A stretch of 64,000 nt of DNA from Lichtheimia corymbifera B2541 (GCA_000697475.1 JNEU01000711.1:1-64000), one strand, 5' to 3'; shown: positions 48,491 through 63,579, counted from the first letter of the stretch. Notes: a model not told the origin generated them from the sequence alone. A program made the numbers and translations.

Positions 48491-51082
48491 CTCTAAATAA
48501 TAGTGGCCGTTTCAGCAAAGTTTTCTAAAAAGCACCAGAATCATACATACCTGAATCACCCAATCATCACGCAGGCTTGGGACCAAATAGACCATCAGGA
48601 TGTAAAGTAATAATAAAAGCGCACAGTCAAGGAATGAAGCACCCGCACTGCCTTCTAGCCTCCCGGAGGAACGTGGCATCAAAACGCCGGTTTCAGATGA
48701 CCCATATGAGCCCCTCCCCAGCTGACTTATCAACCACTTGCCGTAGGTCCAGCCACGTTGCCATGAAGATAAGCACCATCTCTCCAAGTCGAGTAACGTA
48801 TAGCCCTGCAAAGGGTGGAGCATATACGTTGTTCTCCAATAACGATCAGGGGATGCATTTTAAACCGAAGTCGCACCATGAGCCGTACATGATTTCCGCT
48901 AACACACCGTGGCCTTCCCCCTTAAGACAGTACACTCCATCCCTCGACGTGCTGCTATGATAATGATAATATCGCCGAAAGAGTCTGTGCCATTCTATTT
49001 CTTTCATCAGTACACTTGAAGGCGACAAATCCTAAATGACCACATTACCTTCTGGTATTCCCAATACCCATTTCTTGACGCTTGCAAACAACCATCTATC
49101 CATCCGGCCCAGTATGTGCTGCTGCTATTTCATTGTAAGGCTGGTTAGCTAAGTGGTCCTGCATTGTAGATCCAACACCATGCATACCATTGAGCCAGCC
49201 ATGCAGCGTTCTTGCTTTGAGATCCATATCTTGTTACTGCCCACAAGTACCATCATCCAACGTATCCAAGCTACCATAAACGCAATGTGAGATAACAAGG
49301 AAAACCAATCTAAACGCGTCTTCTTGTCAACATACCCAAAAGAGGCAGCGTGAAGACTTGTTGTTATGGACAGCTTAGGAAAGAACACACGCGACACCCC
49401 ATTAGATCTTGTATAAACGAGCGAACAGTAATCTACACGTGAACATTAGTACCACAATGTCGAACTTGAATAATAAAAAGCTGCAGCGATTGACTATACC
49501 TTTTGCACTGGAATGGAAGCTTGAGTCATGGGTAGATCGCGCCCCTACTTGTTGTAGCTGAAAGTGCCGCCAATGACCACCTGTTCACCCAGTTGAGGCT
49601 GCACAATGAAAGGAATGGCAGCCGTTAATGCGTCGTAGCTTGGGAATGGAGACACCTCTTACCTTGCGTTGTGGGAAGTGGAAGTGAAGAAGGGGCTCTT
49701 TATCTTCCCTCTCGCTGTTCCCAATACTGTATGTGCACCACACCCCACCCCGCCTGCTGCAGTTACTGTAGTGAATATGTACCTCAACAATAGCCTATAC
49801 ACTTGGGTCAATAATAAAGACCACTGAATACATTCCTTGTAATTAAGCTATACATACAGTATTTTCCTGTGGTGGGATTGGCGTCTATCAAGTCCGTGCA
49901 CATCAATGCAGATCGACAGCTCCTGGATTTGTGAAACCCAATCCATGATTGACTCGCCTGCCATATATATAAAATATCCCTGGACAAATTCATTGTCATT
50001 GTCATTGTCATTATCATTGACATAATGAAAAGACCTTTCATGATTACATGCTGTTTACGTACTCCCTAAAAGCAGATGTTATTCATTGATACAGTAACCT
50101 GTCAATGGTTCGTGCGCGTAATCATCACGTGCCATGTCACACAGTTCTTCACTTTGTCTATAGTGTTCTCGGCATGACCCGTTTACATGTCGTAACTCCA
50201 TCACGCTTTCAACATAGATAAAACACAAAGACAACCATATCCCAAAATCTTACAATGAAACGCGGGTCCTTAATAGAACAAAGCTGTTCGTCAGGACCGA
50301 AAGTGTTATGTGTACAAATTTCACGATCCAGGCTGACAATCTCATATTCATCCAATGTCACTTCCGGCCAAATTGGATCAGGTCGATGACCAAAATTATG
50401 TAGGCCGCTCTACCATGTAGGAAGATCATGTACAAAAATAACATCACAGCGTGGGAACAATGGCACAAGATGATGTGATACATAGGAGTTGGTTGAGTGA
50501 TATGGATGAGGAGGAAGGACCACGATCAAGAACATATAAATCGTACACTCTTGTGTTTCATTGGTTCTTTTTATCTTTATGGAGTATTCTCCATTAAACA
50601 GCGTCGAGACTATGAACACAATGAACACAATTAACTGGTTCACTGGGTAGGTGGTAGATTAATAAAACAATAAGGCATGGTAGTAGGTACACGTGTAGGA
50701 TGAAGCATATGGTTTGTTTGGTATAATACCAAATGAGAGAGTGAGGATAATGTGGGTAATTATGGATTACAAGGACCAACTTGGAAGGAGATGCGAAAAT
50801 ATGATCCAGATCTTCGTCGACACGAAGGATAAAGGATGATGGACAAGCGTATTGAAAGTTAAAAATGGCTATCAGGCCTTATTATAATGTCAACGTGATG
50901 TGTGTAGCAAACAGTTAAAGCGTTATCAAGTGCCATACAATTTCTTATAATAAAGCAATCATCGCTAATATGTGGAAAACGGGTAGTCCGTCATTTTCAC
51001 ATCATATATGTTAATGAATACAGACACAAGGGCTAGTTACTAGTTACATCCACTCATCATCAAAAAGAAATCCACGCTCCTA
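48491..51082. other. Intergenic, no supported gene
   Basis: 2.6 kb with only short, unconvincing frames. It includes a CATTGT/CATTAT microsatellite-like run at 49991-50020 and a relic of the dispersed repeat at about 50250-50400 (separate entry). No RNA gene was recognised; a tRNA box A-like string near 49143 has no matching box B. Confidence 0.45.
50250..50400 (+). repeat. Solo relic of the dispersed repeat family
   Basis: ACAATGAAACGCGGGTCCTT ... AAAGCTGTTCGTCAGGACCG matches the monomer start of blocks A and B. The following CAAATTTCACGATCC ... CATCCAATGTCACTTCCGGC matches the arm of the inverted repeat at 1-93. One copy therefore links the monomer family and the foldback element. Confidence 0.65.
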
Positions 51083-52009
51083 CTACTCTTGTTGGTCATT
51101 ATCATTGTTTGCTGCCTGTGGGTGTCGATGCCGGTATTGCAATAGACCGTTGATTCGATGGAGCCGTTTTCTCAACCACGTCATTACTACCTCGGGATGG
51201 TATCCTTCTTGGTGTATGAAATCGGTGATCATATCGTCTTCTATTATTTGTTGGTGGACATTTTCATATACAGCAACACCATCGTTGATGTTCAAGCCGG
51301 TCAGATGTCGTCTGAGCTGTAACTGTTGACCAGCATGTTCAAGAGCAACACCACCCCCAAAGGGAGCTCCTATCTGCTGCCTTTGTTGGTATCCTTTTGC
51401 TTGGATAAATTTTCTCAGACACTGATCAATTGTTGTGGGCGGGTGTTTATCTAGATATTCCAAGACAAAGTGATGCATTTTTAAACCCACTTTTATGTTG
51501 CATTCCATAAATACGCGGGTGATCGTTTCTTCGTCGTAGTAATTGGTCAGCAATTGGTGGAGATGATCGAAATTCATGATATAAGCCGCGGCTATCAGCA
51601 TGAATTCATGCATTGGAGGGAAAGGATTGTCAGGATCAAGCCCTCGGTAATAACGCAAAGCAGGATCAAGCCGTCGAGCATGCTGCGTAATTGTGTTCGT
51701 CATGAAGTTATCGATGGTTGTAGATAATACTCTTGTGAACAGAGCACGAAAGGACTCAGGTATACGATTATCCTCAGGCTCTTGGTACGGGTCGGTATAG
51801 TTATTGTTGTTGAAGCGTTGTGTTATCCAAGTTGTAACAGCCGATATAACCGATGGTAGTGCTTGTAGGTCTCTCCCTTGTCGATCAACAATCGCTTCTT
51901 CGCTGTGAGTCAATGTAATCGGTGTGTTGGTTCGTAGCCATTGTAACTCGTTGTGCTCTTGTTGTTGTTGTTGTTGTTGTTGCTGTTGCTCCTGCTGTTG
52001 CTGCATCAT
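51083..52009 (-). CDS. Orphan protein with N-terminal Gln tract
   Basis: An uninterrupted frame of 308 codons starting MMQQQQEQQQ at 52009; in-frame ATGs after the Gln run are few, so this start is likely. The body is folded-looking, with alternating helices (VISAVTTWITQRFNNNN, FRALFTRVLSTTIDNFM, FMLIAAAYIMNFDHLHQLLT, TIDQCLRKFIQAKGYQQRQ, EVVMTWLRKRLHRINGLLQ). I recognise no domain. The late HQEGYHPEVVMTWLRKRL segment is basic. Length and composition differ from chance frames, so I believe it is expressed. Its Gln-rich style resembles the Fanzor insert and the orphan at 59092. Confidence 0.6.
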   Translation of the reverse strand: MMQQQQEQQQQQQQQQQEHNELQWLRTNTPITLTHSEEAIVDRQGRDLQALPSVISAVTTWITQRFNNNNYTDPYQEPEDNRIPESFRALFTRVLSTTIDNFMTNTITQHARRLDPALRYYRGLDPDNPFPPMHEFMLIAAAYIMNFDHLHQLLTNYYDEETITRVFMECNIKVGLKMHHFVLEYLDKHPPTTIDQCLRKFIQAKGYQQRQQIGAPFGGGVALEHAGQQLQLRRHLTGLNINDGVAVYENVHQQIIEDDMITDFIHQEGYHPEVVMTWLRKRLHRINGLLQYRHRHPQAANNDNDQQE

Positions 52010-52943
52010 ATAACTTCAAGAGAGAGGTTACAGATTTATCATATTGAAAATGATTTTATCCTAAGTCAGATCGCATTTTCTCACCAAAATACTCAGCTTA
52101 GAAATGATATCATTCCATCACTCAAAAATATCACTTTTTGTCAAGTGATCCACTCTCCAGGAGCAGTTGATGAAATGCAATGGGTTGAGCTGCTTTATTG
52201 ACGTGCACAGACCTGATAGACACCATCCATCCCAGAGTAAAATCACAAATAACTTAATTACAAGGGCGAGTGGCGTTTATTTATGTTCTATTGTATAGGA
52301 TATAGGATATTGTTGAGGTACATTTATCCACAACAGTAGCTGTAGCGAATGGAGGTGGGTGGAGATGCATAAATTAGGAACAGGAGAGAAACGGAGCAAT
52401 GTGAGCTTGTATCCATCTGAGATCAACGAATGACTTTGTCTTAAAAACACCCTTTTAATCCATCTTCAATCACAAGACGTGATACAGCGGGCATAGCATT
52501 GAGAGTAAATTACTATAATGGGGAGGATAATAAATCGATATGAGATCAAGATGAATGGCTACGTATAAGGTAGCACTTTATGCCTGGTGGTCAAAACATA
52601 TACGCTTGACTGGTTACATGAAAGATGATGTTTGGACATATACTCTCTAACGACACTTATGCATGAGAGTGATATAACACTTTCTCCATAGTTACACAAT
52701 GTTCCTACAGCCAACAATCCTATTCACTCTTTTTCCAATGCGTTCTTTTGCGCCATAATCATAAACCCTTCCATAAAAAATCGACGTTTACGAGCGAAAC
52801 GACTCGGAGCCGCTAGTATATCACTTAAGGGATCAAAGCAATCTAGTATATTAATTCATTTGGATAACATAAAGCTATTGTCTACCATCATTAGTTTCAT
52901 GCGCATAATTTGATATGGTTTTTGAGTGATTGCAAACATACCT
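52010..52943. other. Intergenic
   Basis: AT-rich upstream region of the orphan gene, and 3' region of the C2H2 gene. No convincing frame longer than 82 codons and no recognised RNA gene. Confidence 0.45.
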
Positions 52944-53297
52944 TTACTTATTACGCTGATGAGTTTGCATATGCCTATTCATGTTACGCCGCTGAGCGAT
53001 GACTTTGCCACAGATTTGGCATTGGGCAGGGAGGTCTGATGGTGGTCGTGGTTGTGGTTGTTGTGGTTGAGTCGATGATGGAGGCGATGGCGATGATGGA
53101 GGCGATGGCGATGGTGGAGGCGATGGCGATGGTGGAGGCGATGGCGATGGTGGAGGCGATGGCGATGGTGGAGGCGATGGCGAAAGCAGATGCGGTGCAA
53201 TGGGAAGGAACTCGGCCAACGCCTCAGATACGGCTTGCAGTCCTCTTTCTCTTCTGATTCGTATTAAGTCTTGTAGCTCCTGAGGTATATTTGACAT
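52944..53297 (-). CDS. Small C2H2 zinc-finger protein with SPPP minisatellite
   Basis: 117 codons, single exon, starting MSNIPQELQDLIRIRRERGL. The N-terminal ~38 residues look helical. Residues ~39-78 are (SPPPSP)n followed by SPPSSP repeats from an 18 bp DNA repeat. The C-terminus QCQICGKVIAQRRNMNRHMQ then THQRNK is a complete C2H2 finger (CxxC, HxxxH). One finger with a Pro-rich linker suggests a DNA- or protein-binding accessory factor, but a single finger rarely gives specificity alone. No close family was recognised. Confidence 0.65.
   Translation of the reverse strand: MSNIPQELQDLIRIRRERGLQAVSEALAEFLPIAPHLLSPSPPPSPSPPPSPSPPPSPSPPPSPSPPSSPSPPSSTQPQQPQPRPPSDLPAQCQICGKVIAQRRNMNRHMQTHQRNK
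53080..53182. repeat. 18 bp coding minisatellite
   Basis: About six tandem copies of GGCGATGGTGGAGGCGAT or one-base variants, inside the C2H2 gene, encoding Ser-Pro-Pro-Pro repeats on the minus strand. The unit is a multiple of three, so copy-number change keeps the frame. Confidence 0.85.
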
Positions 53298-53696
53298 GTG
53301 AAAGACAGGAAGCTGAGTGTGAATTTGAATACGAGAAAAGGAAACAAGGCAATGATTACGAAGGCCAAACTGATCAAATAGAATATGACGAGCGAAAAAT
53401 GAATGGGTTGGACGTCTTTATAGCCTTCATAAATATGGTTATGGTAAGACCTTCTCTTTTTTTTTTTTTGCTTCTTTGTGTGTTTCCATTGCTATCATCG
53501 ACAATAAAGACAGCAGGGAAAGGTCATCAGTTCCTTCTTTTTTCTATACACACACATATACATGTACACATAATCTCTTTCCATCTTCATATCAAATGTT
53601 GTTTTATATGCAATCGAAAAGTAATATAAAGAGCTACGTGCTTTTGACTTTTAATTATACTATCTGCAATGTACAGTTGTTGCTATGGATATGTAG

Positions 53697-56600
53697 TCAA
53701 CCTTGAATGCGAAGGGGTCTTTGGTATATACGTTTGATTATCTTTTCGGGGTGGTCCAAGCCGATGGCTGTATCATGTAGTGGAGTATAAGGTCGGTCAG
53801 AAAGCTCGTCATTGTCTTGCAATTCTTCTATCACAAAGTCGTCTTGTATAAAGAAACACTTGACCCTGCCCCATTCTTCGTTGGTCAATCCGGTTCGTGC
53901 TTGCAGTCGCTTTTTGGTATCAGAAAAAAGTTCACCCTAAAATGGTTGCATGAGTACAATGAAATCCCTGCTATACAATGCATTACCTTTTTTATCAGAA
54001 GCTGGAAAGGCACTGAGTGGGTGCGGCGGATATCGCCATCGTAATGAAAGACGGGGATCCATGTATTGTCCGGGTCCACGTTTTGTTCATCCTCAGGTAT
54101 AGGCTACGTGTAATGACGCAAATAAGTACACGTTGTTGGTGGATGTCATTGTGATAATGATACAACCTCTGTATAAATCTGGTACTTGTCTCCTTCCGGA
54201 ACGTAAGCATTCAAATCATCCATTGTAAAGGCTTCGTAAAAGCGGTGACGGATGCCCACGACGAAGCACATGTTGCCGGTATACTTTGCTAGATCATGGT
54301 TGGTCTCCAATGTGATTTTATCCCAAAGCTCTCGAAAGGATAGTGATTGTGCAATGGTCAATTTGACAGTATGCATGTTGCTGCTGGCTAGGTTTTCCTT
54401 GCAAACAATGACGCTGATTTCCCGGTACGATTCATATTCATCCAAGGCGACATCCAGCAATTGGTATCCCAAGCAAGGTTGTTGTCGATCGGCAAAAGTC
54501 AACAAGTCCTCCAAAGTACATCCTTCATAACGTCGTACAGCGACCCATGGTGTTTCTCGTTTTGCGTACCCAGGTCTATAAAGTAGCACGTGGTTGGAGT
54601 CCATACTTGCATGATAACCCAATTCCTCCACAATTTCCTCATAGCTCGTTGTATATAGCAAGCGCAACATGATCGCCGGGAGCTGTTGTTCTTGCCCACT
54701 ATGCGGCTTAAATAGGACATTGATATGGTCCGCAAGATATGTAATGTATTCCCGAGCAGTAGGCCACATACCCCTTTCTCGCATATGCTCCATCCTAGTA
54801 GTATAGGGATCACGATCAATATCTTTCTCAATCCATCATCCCTTGTGTCACTTACTCTTGTTCTGATAATTGCTTTTGTACACAAATGATGTCTCCCGTT
54901 TCAATATCAGATTCTTCAAAGGTGGAATCCGTCTGAAGTGCCTTGACAGTATACGGTGATTCCTCCTAATATGTAATAACACACAGCTTGCATTAATGAT
55001 CTCCATACTGTAACACGTGTTTGTACTTATGCACTATACATACCTTATATAGAGCCAGAGGGGTAGTAAAAGAGAAACGCGTCAAACATCGTATGCAATC
55101 CAAGACAGACTCGATCTTTTGATGCTTGTAAGCGTACATGGTGCCTTGACCGCTTTGGTTTTCAATTAATCATCCAGCACATGTCACATAAAAAGTATGC
55201 AATACTTACCATAGTTCTTGGTTTTCAGGGATAAAGCTTTTGACGAATAGAAACATGCGGTTGTCTTCCTTTGGTTGGGTGGAGAGAGTGTCTTTCGAGA
55301 ACCCGATAATATCGTCATTCTGATCTTCTTTGTCACCATCATAGTCCACGGTATACAACCACGGGTATGTAGTTGCACTGGGGATCAGTTCAAATTCTTC
55401 AGTACGTTCGACATAGAGAGAAAGAGAATCGCCGGACATGTATTGCATCAAATCGTCCACTCCTACACCGATAATTAGAAAAGCCATCGCAGTGCCAAGG
55501 CGTAGTAATTACTTACTGGTATTGCTGTTAGCTACATCTTCAATGCATCTATCGACACGAAATGTTTTGTTGCATCGAGTAATCAGCGACCACAGCTTGA
55601 TTTTTGAAGGAGACAAAGCGAAGCTCTCTGCAATGCTGTTCTTAAAGTCATGGTAGAAGTCGTTCTTTGGTACCGACATGGACATTGCCATAGGACCTGG
55701 GTGACGTTCATTGATGATTCCGCATTGCTTGTTTATGAGGAATGAAGATGACGGATAAACCTGCATAGATAAACATAGCACCATTGAATACACGCTAGTA
55801 GCAGGGAAGAGAGACTGGCATGACATACCTTTGCGTTCAAGTCGATTGGTTGAGTTTCTCGTCTTCCTTGTGCTTCTTGCCATCGTGTTTCCTCTCCTTT
55901 CAATCGTTTCCCTATTCGTATGTTTTTATAAGCAGAGGTTATCATAAGAGCCATCAAAAACCCGATACTTACATAAATGCCGTGGTATGTCACAATCGTC
56001 AACCGCGTCCAAGATATCATCCTCCATGCATTCACGGATGTAAACCAGCATATACGCATTGGAAGGTGGCTGAAAACTCTGAGAGTTTAAATAACCAAAG
56101 GATGTACGTTTTCCATAACTGTGTTCCAGGACATCATCGAGCGTAGCACGTGTAACGCGTTCGTCGTCAAATTTTAGCCTACACCAACATGGTTCATTGT
56201 AAGAGGAGATCCATATACCAGTAATGGATCAATGCCATATACGTACCATGTCTCATCCTTGGTCGGCCTTATGAATGCAAAATAGTGACCGCTGCTCACA
56301 TTTCCAGAATGCACAAGCACACTACACAAAGATATAAACAATCGATCTTCATTGGGGTCCCTCTCTCCGGCATCTTACCCGTGTAATGCATATGCGTGTG
56401 ACGATGAACGATCTGCAGTTGGGGACAAATACGGTTCCAAGTCGATCTTGAGAGGAAATTCATAGCGATCGTTGATCTATATACATACCAACCAGACAAT
56501 AAGAATCTCATCATCCAACTTTTGCCCCCTTTTGTCGTTACCTTAACCATGGCATTCAGTCTTCTATCATGCTCGAATCGTTTGAGTTGCAGGTGGAGCA

Positions 56601-58298
56601 CAGGCGGAAAAGATTCAAAGGTCACTCTTTTCTTTGCATCTTGTAGTCCATAGTCTCCCGCCATGTACTTGTTGTCACCATCCATTGTTTCCTCAGCCAT
56701 ATAATCCTTGAAAGATTCCTCCAGGTCCTTGCATCCTTTGACATTCAATTGTATATCTGAAAAAGGGAGGCTTTAGTGATGTATTGACTTTCACATGTCA
56801 ACTCCTTGTTTACCATAATAATCCTCGGGATGATTCGACCGGTAATCAACATTGATGCATCTGATATAGTTTGTCATTCGCCCGACAAAAAGTCTTCGGA
56901 TAGTACCATCCGCGGGAGTACCCTATGAAAGAGGATTATTAGCATGAGCGAGAATATGTAATACCTCGATCTTGTTAGTATGTACCACCATCCTTTCCTC
57001 CAATTCGTCTTGAAGAAGGCGGTTGAACTCTTGAATATCTTGTTGTATCGACGTGTCAAATGAATCCCATCCAAAGGATTTTGTCACTTCCACCGTGTCT
57101 ATAGGATTATGATATTAGCATTGGACCTGAAGAAGAATTATGGATGATGATGTTGGCTTACCTACTGCACTCTTTGAGAATTGAAGATTGTGAAAGAGAC
57201 GTTGCATCGATAGAGCAATGCTATCCGTGGGATTGTCATTGTCGGTGGGGATTTGATAGATAGCTTTGCGAAATGCATTGGTGCAATAGAGCGATTGGAA
57301 GAGCGAATTCATGTAGCAAGTGGCGCCTTGGTTCCTCAAACCCACGAAGCCTGTATGGTCGCTTGAATCGTGGCTAAAGAACAAAGTATGTCAAGGTACA
57401 TATATACACCCTCGCTCGTATCCTATTCACTTACGTTTCAAAGTCTGACATCCATAATACACCCGTTGGATCACGCATCACATTGACAATGACTGAAAAG
57501 CGGATACGGCCGTTTTCCAAGAAAGGTACTGATACGTGTTCCTTATCGTGTTTGAAAGAGAGCAGATGTTCATGGGATAAAAAGTCGTTGAATCCCCAAT
57601 CCTTAGAGTAACTCGAGAAACGACCCTGACCCGCTATATATATGTGTAAGCGAAGGTACATATATTCATTGTCATCACTTACATTTGCAATAATAGTTGG
57701 TTGGGTCGGACATGGATGATACAAGAATGACATATTGAGCACATGCATGTAGATTGGGACGACAGGCTTCTTTGGCTTTGGTCAATTCGAGATACACGGA
57801 TACACGAGAAACGAAACCCTGATTGCCTCGAGGAAATAAGAGAAGATTCCTATACGACAAAGTCAGATTGAATGGAAAAACACATATCGAGGCATATAAT
57901 ACCATCGATGACCACCTGCTTCAAACACAGGTCCACGCGCCTCGTGCGGTAAATTGCTCCAACTGTCGATTTCCCAGTGAAAGCACTTTTGCTCGATAGT
58001 ATCCTCCTCCACAGGTATCATTTCCTCCATAGCGATCCACTTGTCTATATACATCCGATGTAAAAGGATCAGGATCAGTGATGAACCCATCAATGTAATA
58101 ATGCAGTATATGGAACGTACCATCCTTCAATATTGACTTTCCTTGTCGCTTGTTTTCAGGCCCCAAAGTTGTCATGTTGGCAGATCGCCAATCGATAGGT
58201 TCAACAGTACGACGCGATTTACGTGGCTTACAGTTGTCATTGTCGCCGTCAGAGCCAATGGGCTGGGCATTGTTGTAAATGAGATTCAAGCTAGTCAT
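53697..58298 (-). CDS. UBP15: USP7/Ubp15-type deubiquitinase
   Basis: Cysteine protease removing ubiquitin, nuclear/cytosolic. Many exons. Start 58298 (MTSLNLIYNNAQPIG); 58382 is an alternative. The MATH/TRAF domain has CFHWEIDSWSNLPHEARGPV, LLLFPRGNQG and DWGFNDFLSHEHL. The USP catalytic domain has HTGFVGLRNQGATCYMNSLF (nucleophile Cys), TKSFGWDSFDTSIQQDIQEF, PPVLHLQLKRFEHDRRLNAM, VLVHSGNVSSGHYFAFI (His), KFDDERVTRA (Asp) and SNAYMLVYIRE. Ubiquitin-like C-terminal domains follow, ending with DVALDEYESYREISVIV and LGLDHP-like GLDHPEKIIKRIYQRPLRIQ, the typical USP7 C-terminus. The catalytic triad is intact and the full domain order is present. Family substrates include DNA-damage and ubiquitin-ligase regulators. 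Confidence 0.94.
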
Positions 58299-59091
58299 TG
58301 TAGTAAAGCGTACTTGAGAAAGAAGCGAACGATAAAAGACAGCAGTAGCTGCATGATGTAACTGCAAGTTTAAAGTCAACACGGAAGCAATTTCAATTTA
58401 TGATCACGCGTTGCCGTATTTGTATTTCAATGACAGGACCACCACTTTGAAGCACCATCCCTTTGGTGTAACAGTTTTAGTGCGATGTCATTTCCTTTAT
58501 GGCTCATCACTCTGAACTCATGAAACGAGAGGAAAATCAGCAGCAAGGTCTAAGTCTGAAAACCCTGCCAGGCGAATCGATGTGTAATAAAAAGGGGTCA
58601 TCTATCCTAGTACATGTACCCAATGATCTGTTGTAGCTGTTGTATATAAAATGAAGGTCTCAAGAAAGGTCTCAATAGCACGATGTATAAAAGCCAAGGA
58701 TCAAAGCTCGTTACACTATAAGAAAACATGCTCATACTCACAAGCAGGAACCCCAACTAGGTCACTCTGAAACAAGAAGCTCACTATTGATATTTATTGA
58801 TAATGTGGGGTATTTATATGTATTCTGATTAAGATTTGGGTTGTGAGAGGGATGGCGGTACTTGTGAACATTGTCAAAAAGATAGAATCAGCGAGGGGAA
58901 AATGGTCGAGTCTCTTGTCCGGGTTGCGGGGTCACATGGTCATTGGCATCCTCCAGCAAAACTCCAAGCTGTGGTTATCATATGTTCATTGTTGCTCTTG
59001 TGATATTCGAGTTTTATGTAAATATGACGATCTGTTAGGAGATTTGGTCCTGTGGTTCACTATGAGATGTTCTTTAAAGATAAGTAAACAC
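58299..59091. other. Intergenic
   Basis: USP7 promoter and spacer. The only plus-strand frame of note (58843-59166) overlaps the 3' end of the orphan gene and has no features. Nothing else was recognised. Confidence 0.45.
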
Positions 59092-59547
59092 TTATCCCAA
59101 CGCTACTGTCGGCGAGATACCTACATGCCTCAATCTCGGCCGCTTTATCGTACGATCTTCATGTAGTAGCTGTAGTCGACCATCAATAATTTCCCTTTTA
59201 GTTCTTCGAATAGGCATGGGTTCGACGTCGAGTTGCATGTCATCCACCAGCTCGTCTTCATACATATCGAAAGGTATTTGCGTACCTCGACGTTGCTCCT
59301 CTTCCCGTTCTCTCGCTACCTCTGTACGAACTTCGGCCTCAGTTGGCTTACGAGCCAATATGTTGTGCAATTTCGATCTCGTTTGCAATTTCCAATTGGG
59401 CATTCTGCTTCTGAAGAACTGTTGTACTTTGCGCACTTTTTCACTTCTTTGTTGTTGTTGTTGTTGTTGTTGCTGTTGGTTGATAATTTCAACTGCCTCA
59501 TCTGCTGCTTGATTATTACTACTCGATGCTGAGGATTGCTGTGCCAT
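59092..59547 (-). CDS. Small Gln-tract orphan protein
   Basis: 151 codons, single exon, starting MAQQSSASSSNNQAADEAVE with a 10-Gln run, then basic/acidic helices (RSEKVRKVQQFFRSRMPNWK, RKPTEAEVRTEVAREREEEQ) and a basic end (RRTKREIIDGRLQLLHEDRT). I recognise no domain. Coding is inferred from length, composition and the absence of stops. The antisense frames over the Gln run are shadows. Confidence 0.5.
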   Translation of the reverse strand: MAQQSSASSSNNQAADEAVEIINQQQQQQQQQQRSEKVRKVQQFFRSRMPNWKLQTRSKLHNILARKPTEAEVRTEVAREREEEQRRGTQIPFDMYEDELVDDMQLDVEPMPIRRTKREIIDGRLQLLHEDRTIKRPRLRHVGISPTVALG

Positions 59548-60003
59548 TTAAAAAAGTGTTACGTCAACCAATCATCTTCTTGACACCCCGATTTATTTCA
59601 AGAGGAGGGGATTCCCACCGCAAAAAGGGAAAGAAAAAATGGCGCTGTACAACAATCACTCTCAGGGCATGAAACGAAAAAATAACAACACACATATTTT
59701 TTCTACCCATCTCTCTCTTTTTAATTAAGAATATGTCTTGAGTTATTTTGGTGTCACAAACTCAAAAAATGAAATCGGAATGGCGATCTCGAGACGGAAA
59801 ACCTTCACGACCACAAACAATAAAAGCAATGACAGACGTTGAAAGAGACCTATGTACGGCATAGTGTTTTAAAGCTTGCATTGCATGAGGAAGAGAGGAG
59901 AGGGGAGAGGAGAGAGAGAGAGATACACCAATCACCAATACCACCACCAAAGGTACACCATGATCCTGGTTCTTTGTGTGATCAAGTAGTAATCAAATAA
60001 AAG

Positions 60004-60326
60004 ATTACATACTTGATCAAGGATGAGGAAGAATTGTTCGATATCATCGCTACTGAGCCCAGCCCCACTTTCACTTACAGCTATCCATCCATGTACATGC
60101 GTGGCCTTGTCGCCTGGTTGCTTGATGAGGATGCACACAGCAGACCCAGTGCAAAGGATGTGCTTTTGGTATGTATACATACATGCGAGCAAGCGACATG
60201 AATGAATCGATAGACTCACATACTTGTCTATAGGAAATCGATGCCCATGTCAAGAGCAAATTGTTGCAATGCGCATCATCCGCTGAGCTCGTGCGTTTCC
60301 TCAACCACGTCTTGCCTGCTCACTAA
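60004..60326 (+). pseudogene. 5'-truncated protein kinase C-lobe fragment
   Basis: Two exon-like pieces, 60004 to about 60168 and about 60235-60326. They join to read ELFDIIATEPSPTFTYSYPS, MYMRGLVAWLLDEDAHSRPS, AKDVL, then EIDAHVKSKLLQC and a stop. The LVAWLLDEDAHSRPSAKDVL part is a kinase subdomain XI with its conserved Arg. No ATG opens the frame, and the 400 bp upstream encode neither the Gly loop, the HRD nor the DFG motif. It is therefore a remnant, or a 3' portion separated from its body by rearrangement. Which kinase family (NEK- or STE-like) cannot be decided. Confidence 0.6.
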
Positions 60327-61040
60327 ATCAACCTTTTTCACTCATATTCCCCCAATCGATTCTCTATGCAAAACTTCCTAAGTTATGTTTCACCAGCCAC
60401 TGCTTTTCTCTTCTCCTCCTCCTCCTCCCTACCCTTTTTATTCCATCATCTTTCGCACAACGTCTTTTTTTAAGGACGACCTTTTCATGATTTCTTCTCC
60501 ATTCTACCCTTTATAATATTGTTGTTTTGTATGACCTTTTTTGACACTTGTTTCTGCATTCGAATACCATTCATGGATATAGCACTATATAAACCTTGAT
60601 ATCATCTACCTTAATTGGCTTTCAAAGTAAAAAAAGAGAGCGAGAGCGAGAGACCACCGTCTCAGATCATCAAGACTCGTATTCTGTTTTGCATGGTGGC
60701 ACACCACAACAAACATATCTTGTATCAAGAATTACTATCAGTTCATCATCATCATTTAATAAATGTTGCTTATCATTCTTATCTGATAAAGTAGGTTGTT
60801 GGCATTGATGAATCCTACTATCGTTGTTGATTATCATCATCTTTCGGCTATCATGATAAGATGCTGTTGGTTTAACATACCCCCTCAACATTGTATGACA
60901 ACATCCTTGTACTCCCCTTTTATGTTTCTTATACATCCCTTCATTTCAAGAGATTTATTCTTTCAACAATGCGATAAATGTATGTAAAGGAGATACAAGA
61001 TGATGGGTGGTGATATGTTTGTGTGTACTCCCCCCTCTCT
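60327..61040. other. Intergenic
   Basis: T-rich 3' region after the kinase fragment and 3' region of GFA1. It contains GA-rich simple sequence near 60636-60652. Frames up to 88 codons (60670-60936, minus) have no features. Confidence 0.45.

Positions 61041-63579
<2,539 letters not shown>

Noticed and set aside
49143..49170. tRNA-like box A string (TGGTTAGCTAAGTGG)
   Set aside because: No box B (GGTTCRANNCC) or cloverleaf at the right distance.
41185..53696. Starship or Crypton-type mobile element
   Set aside because: No tyrosine recombinase (DUF3435 or Crypton type), no terminal repeats and no target duplication could be found by eye.
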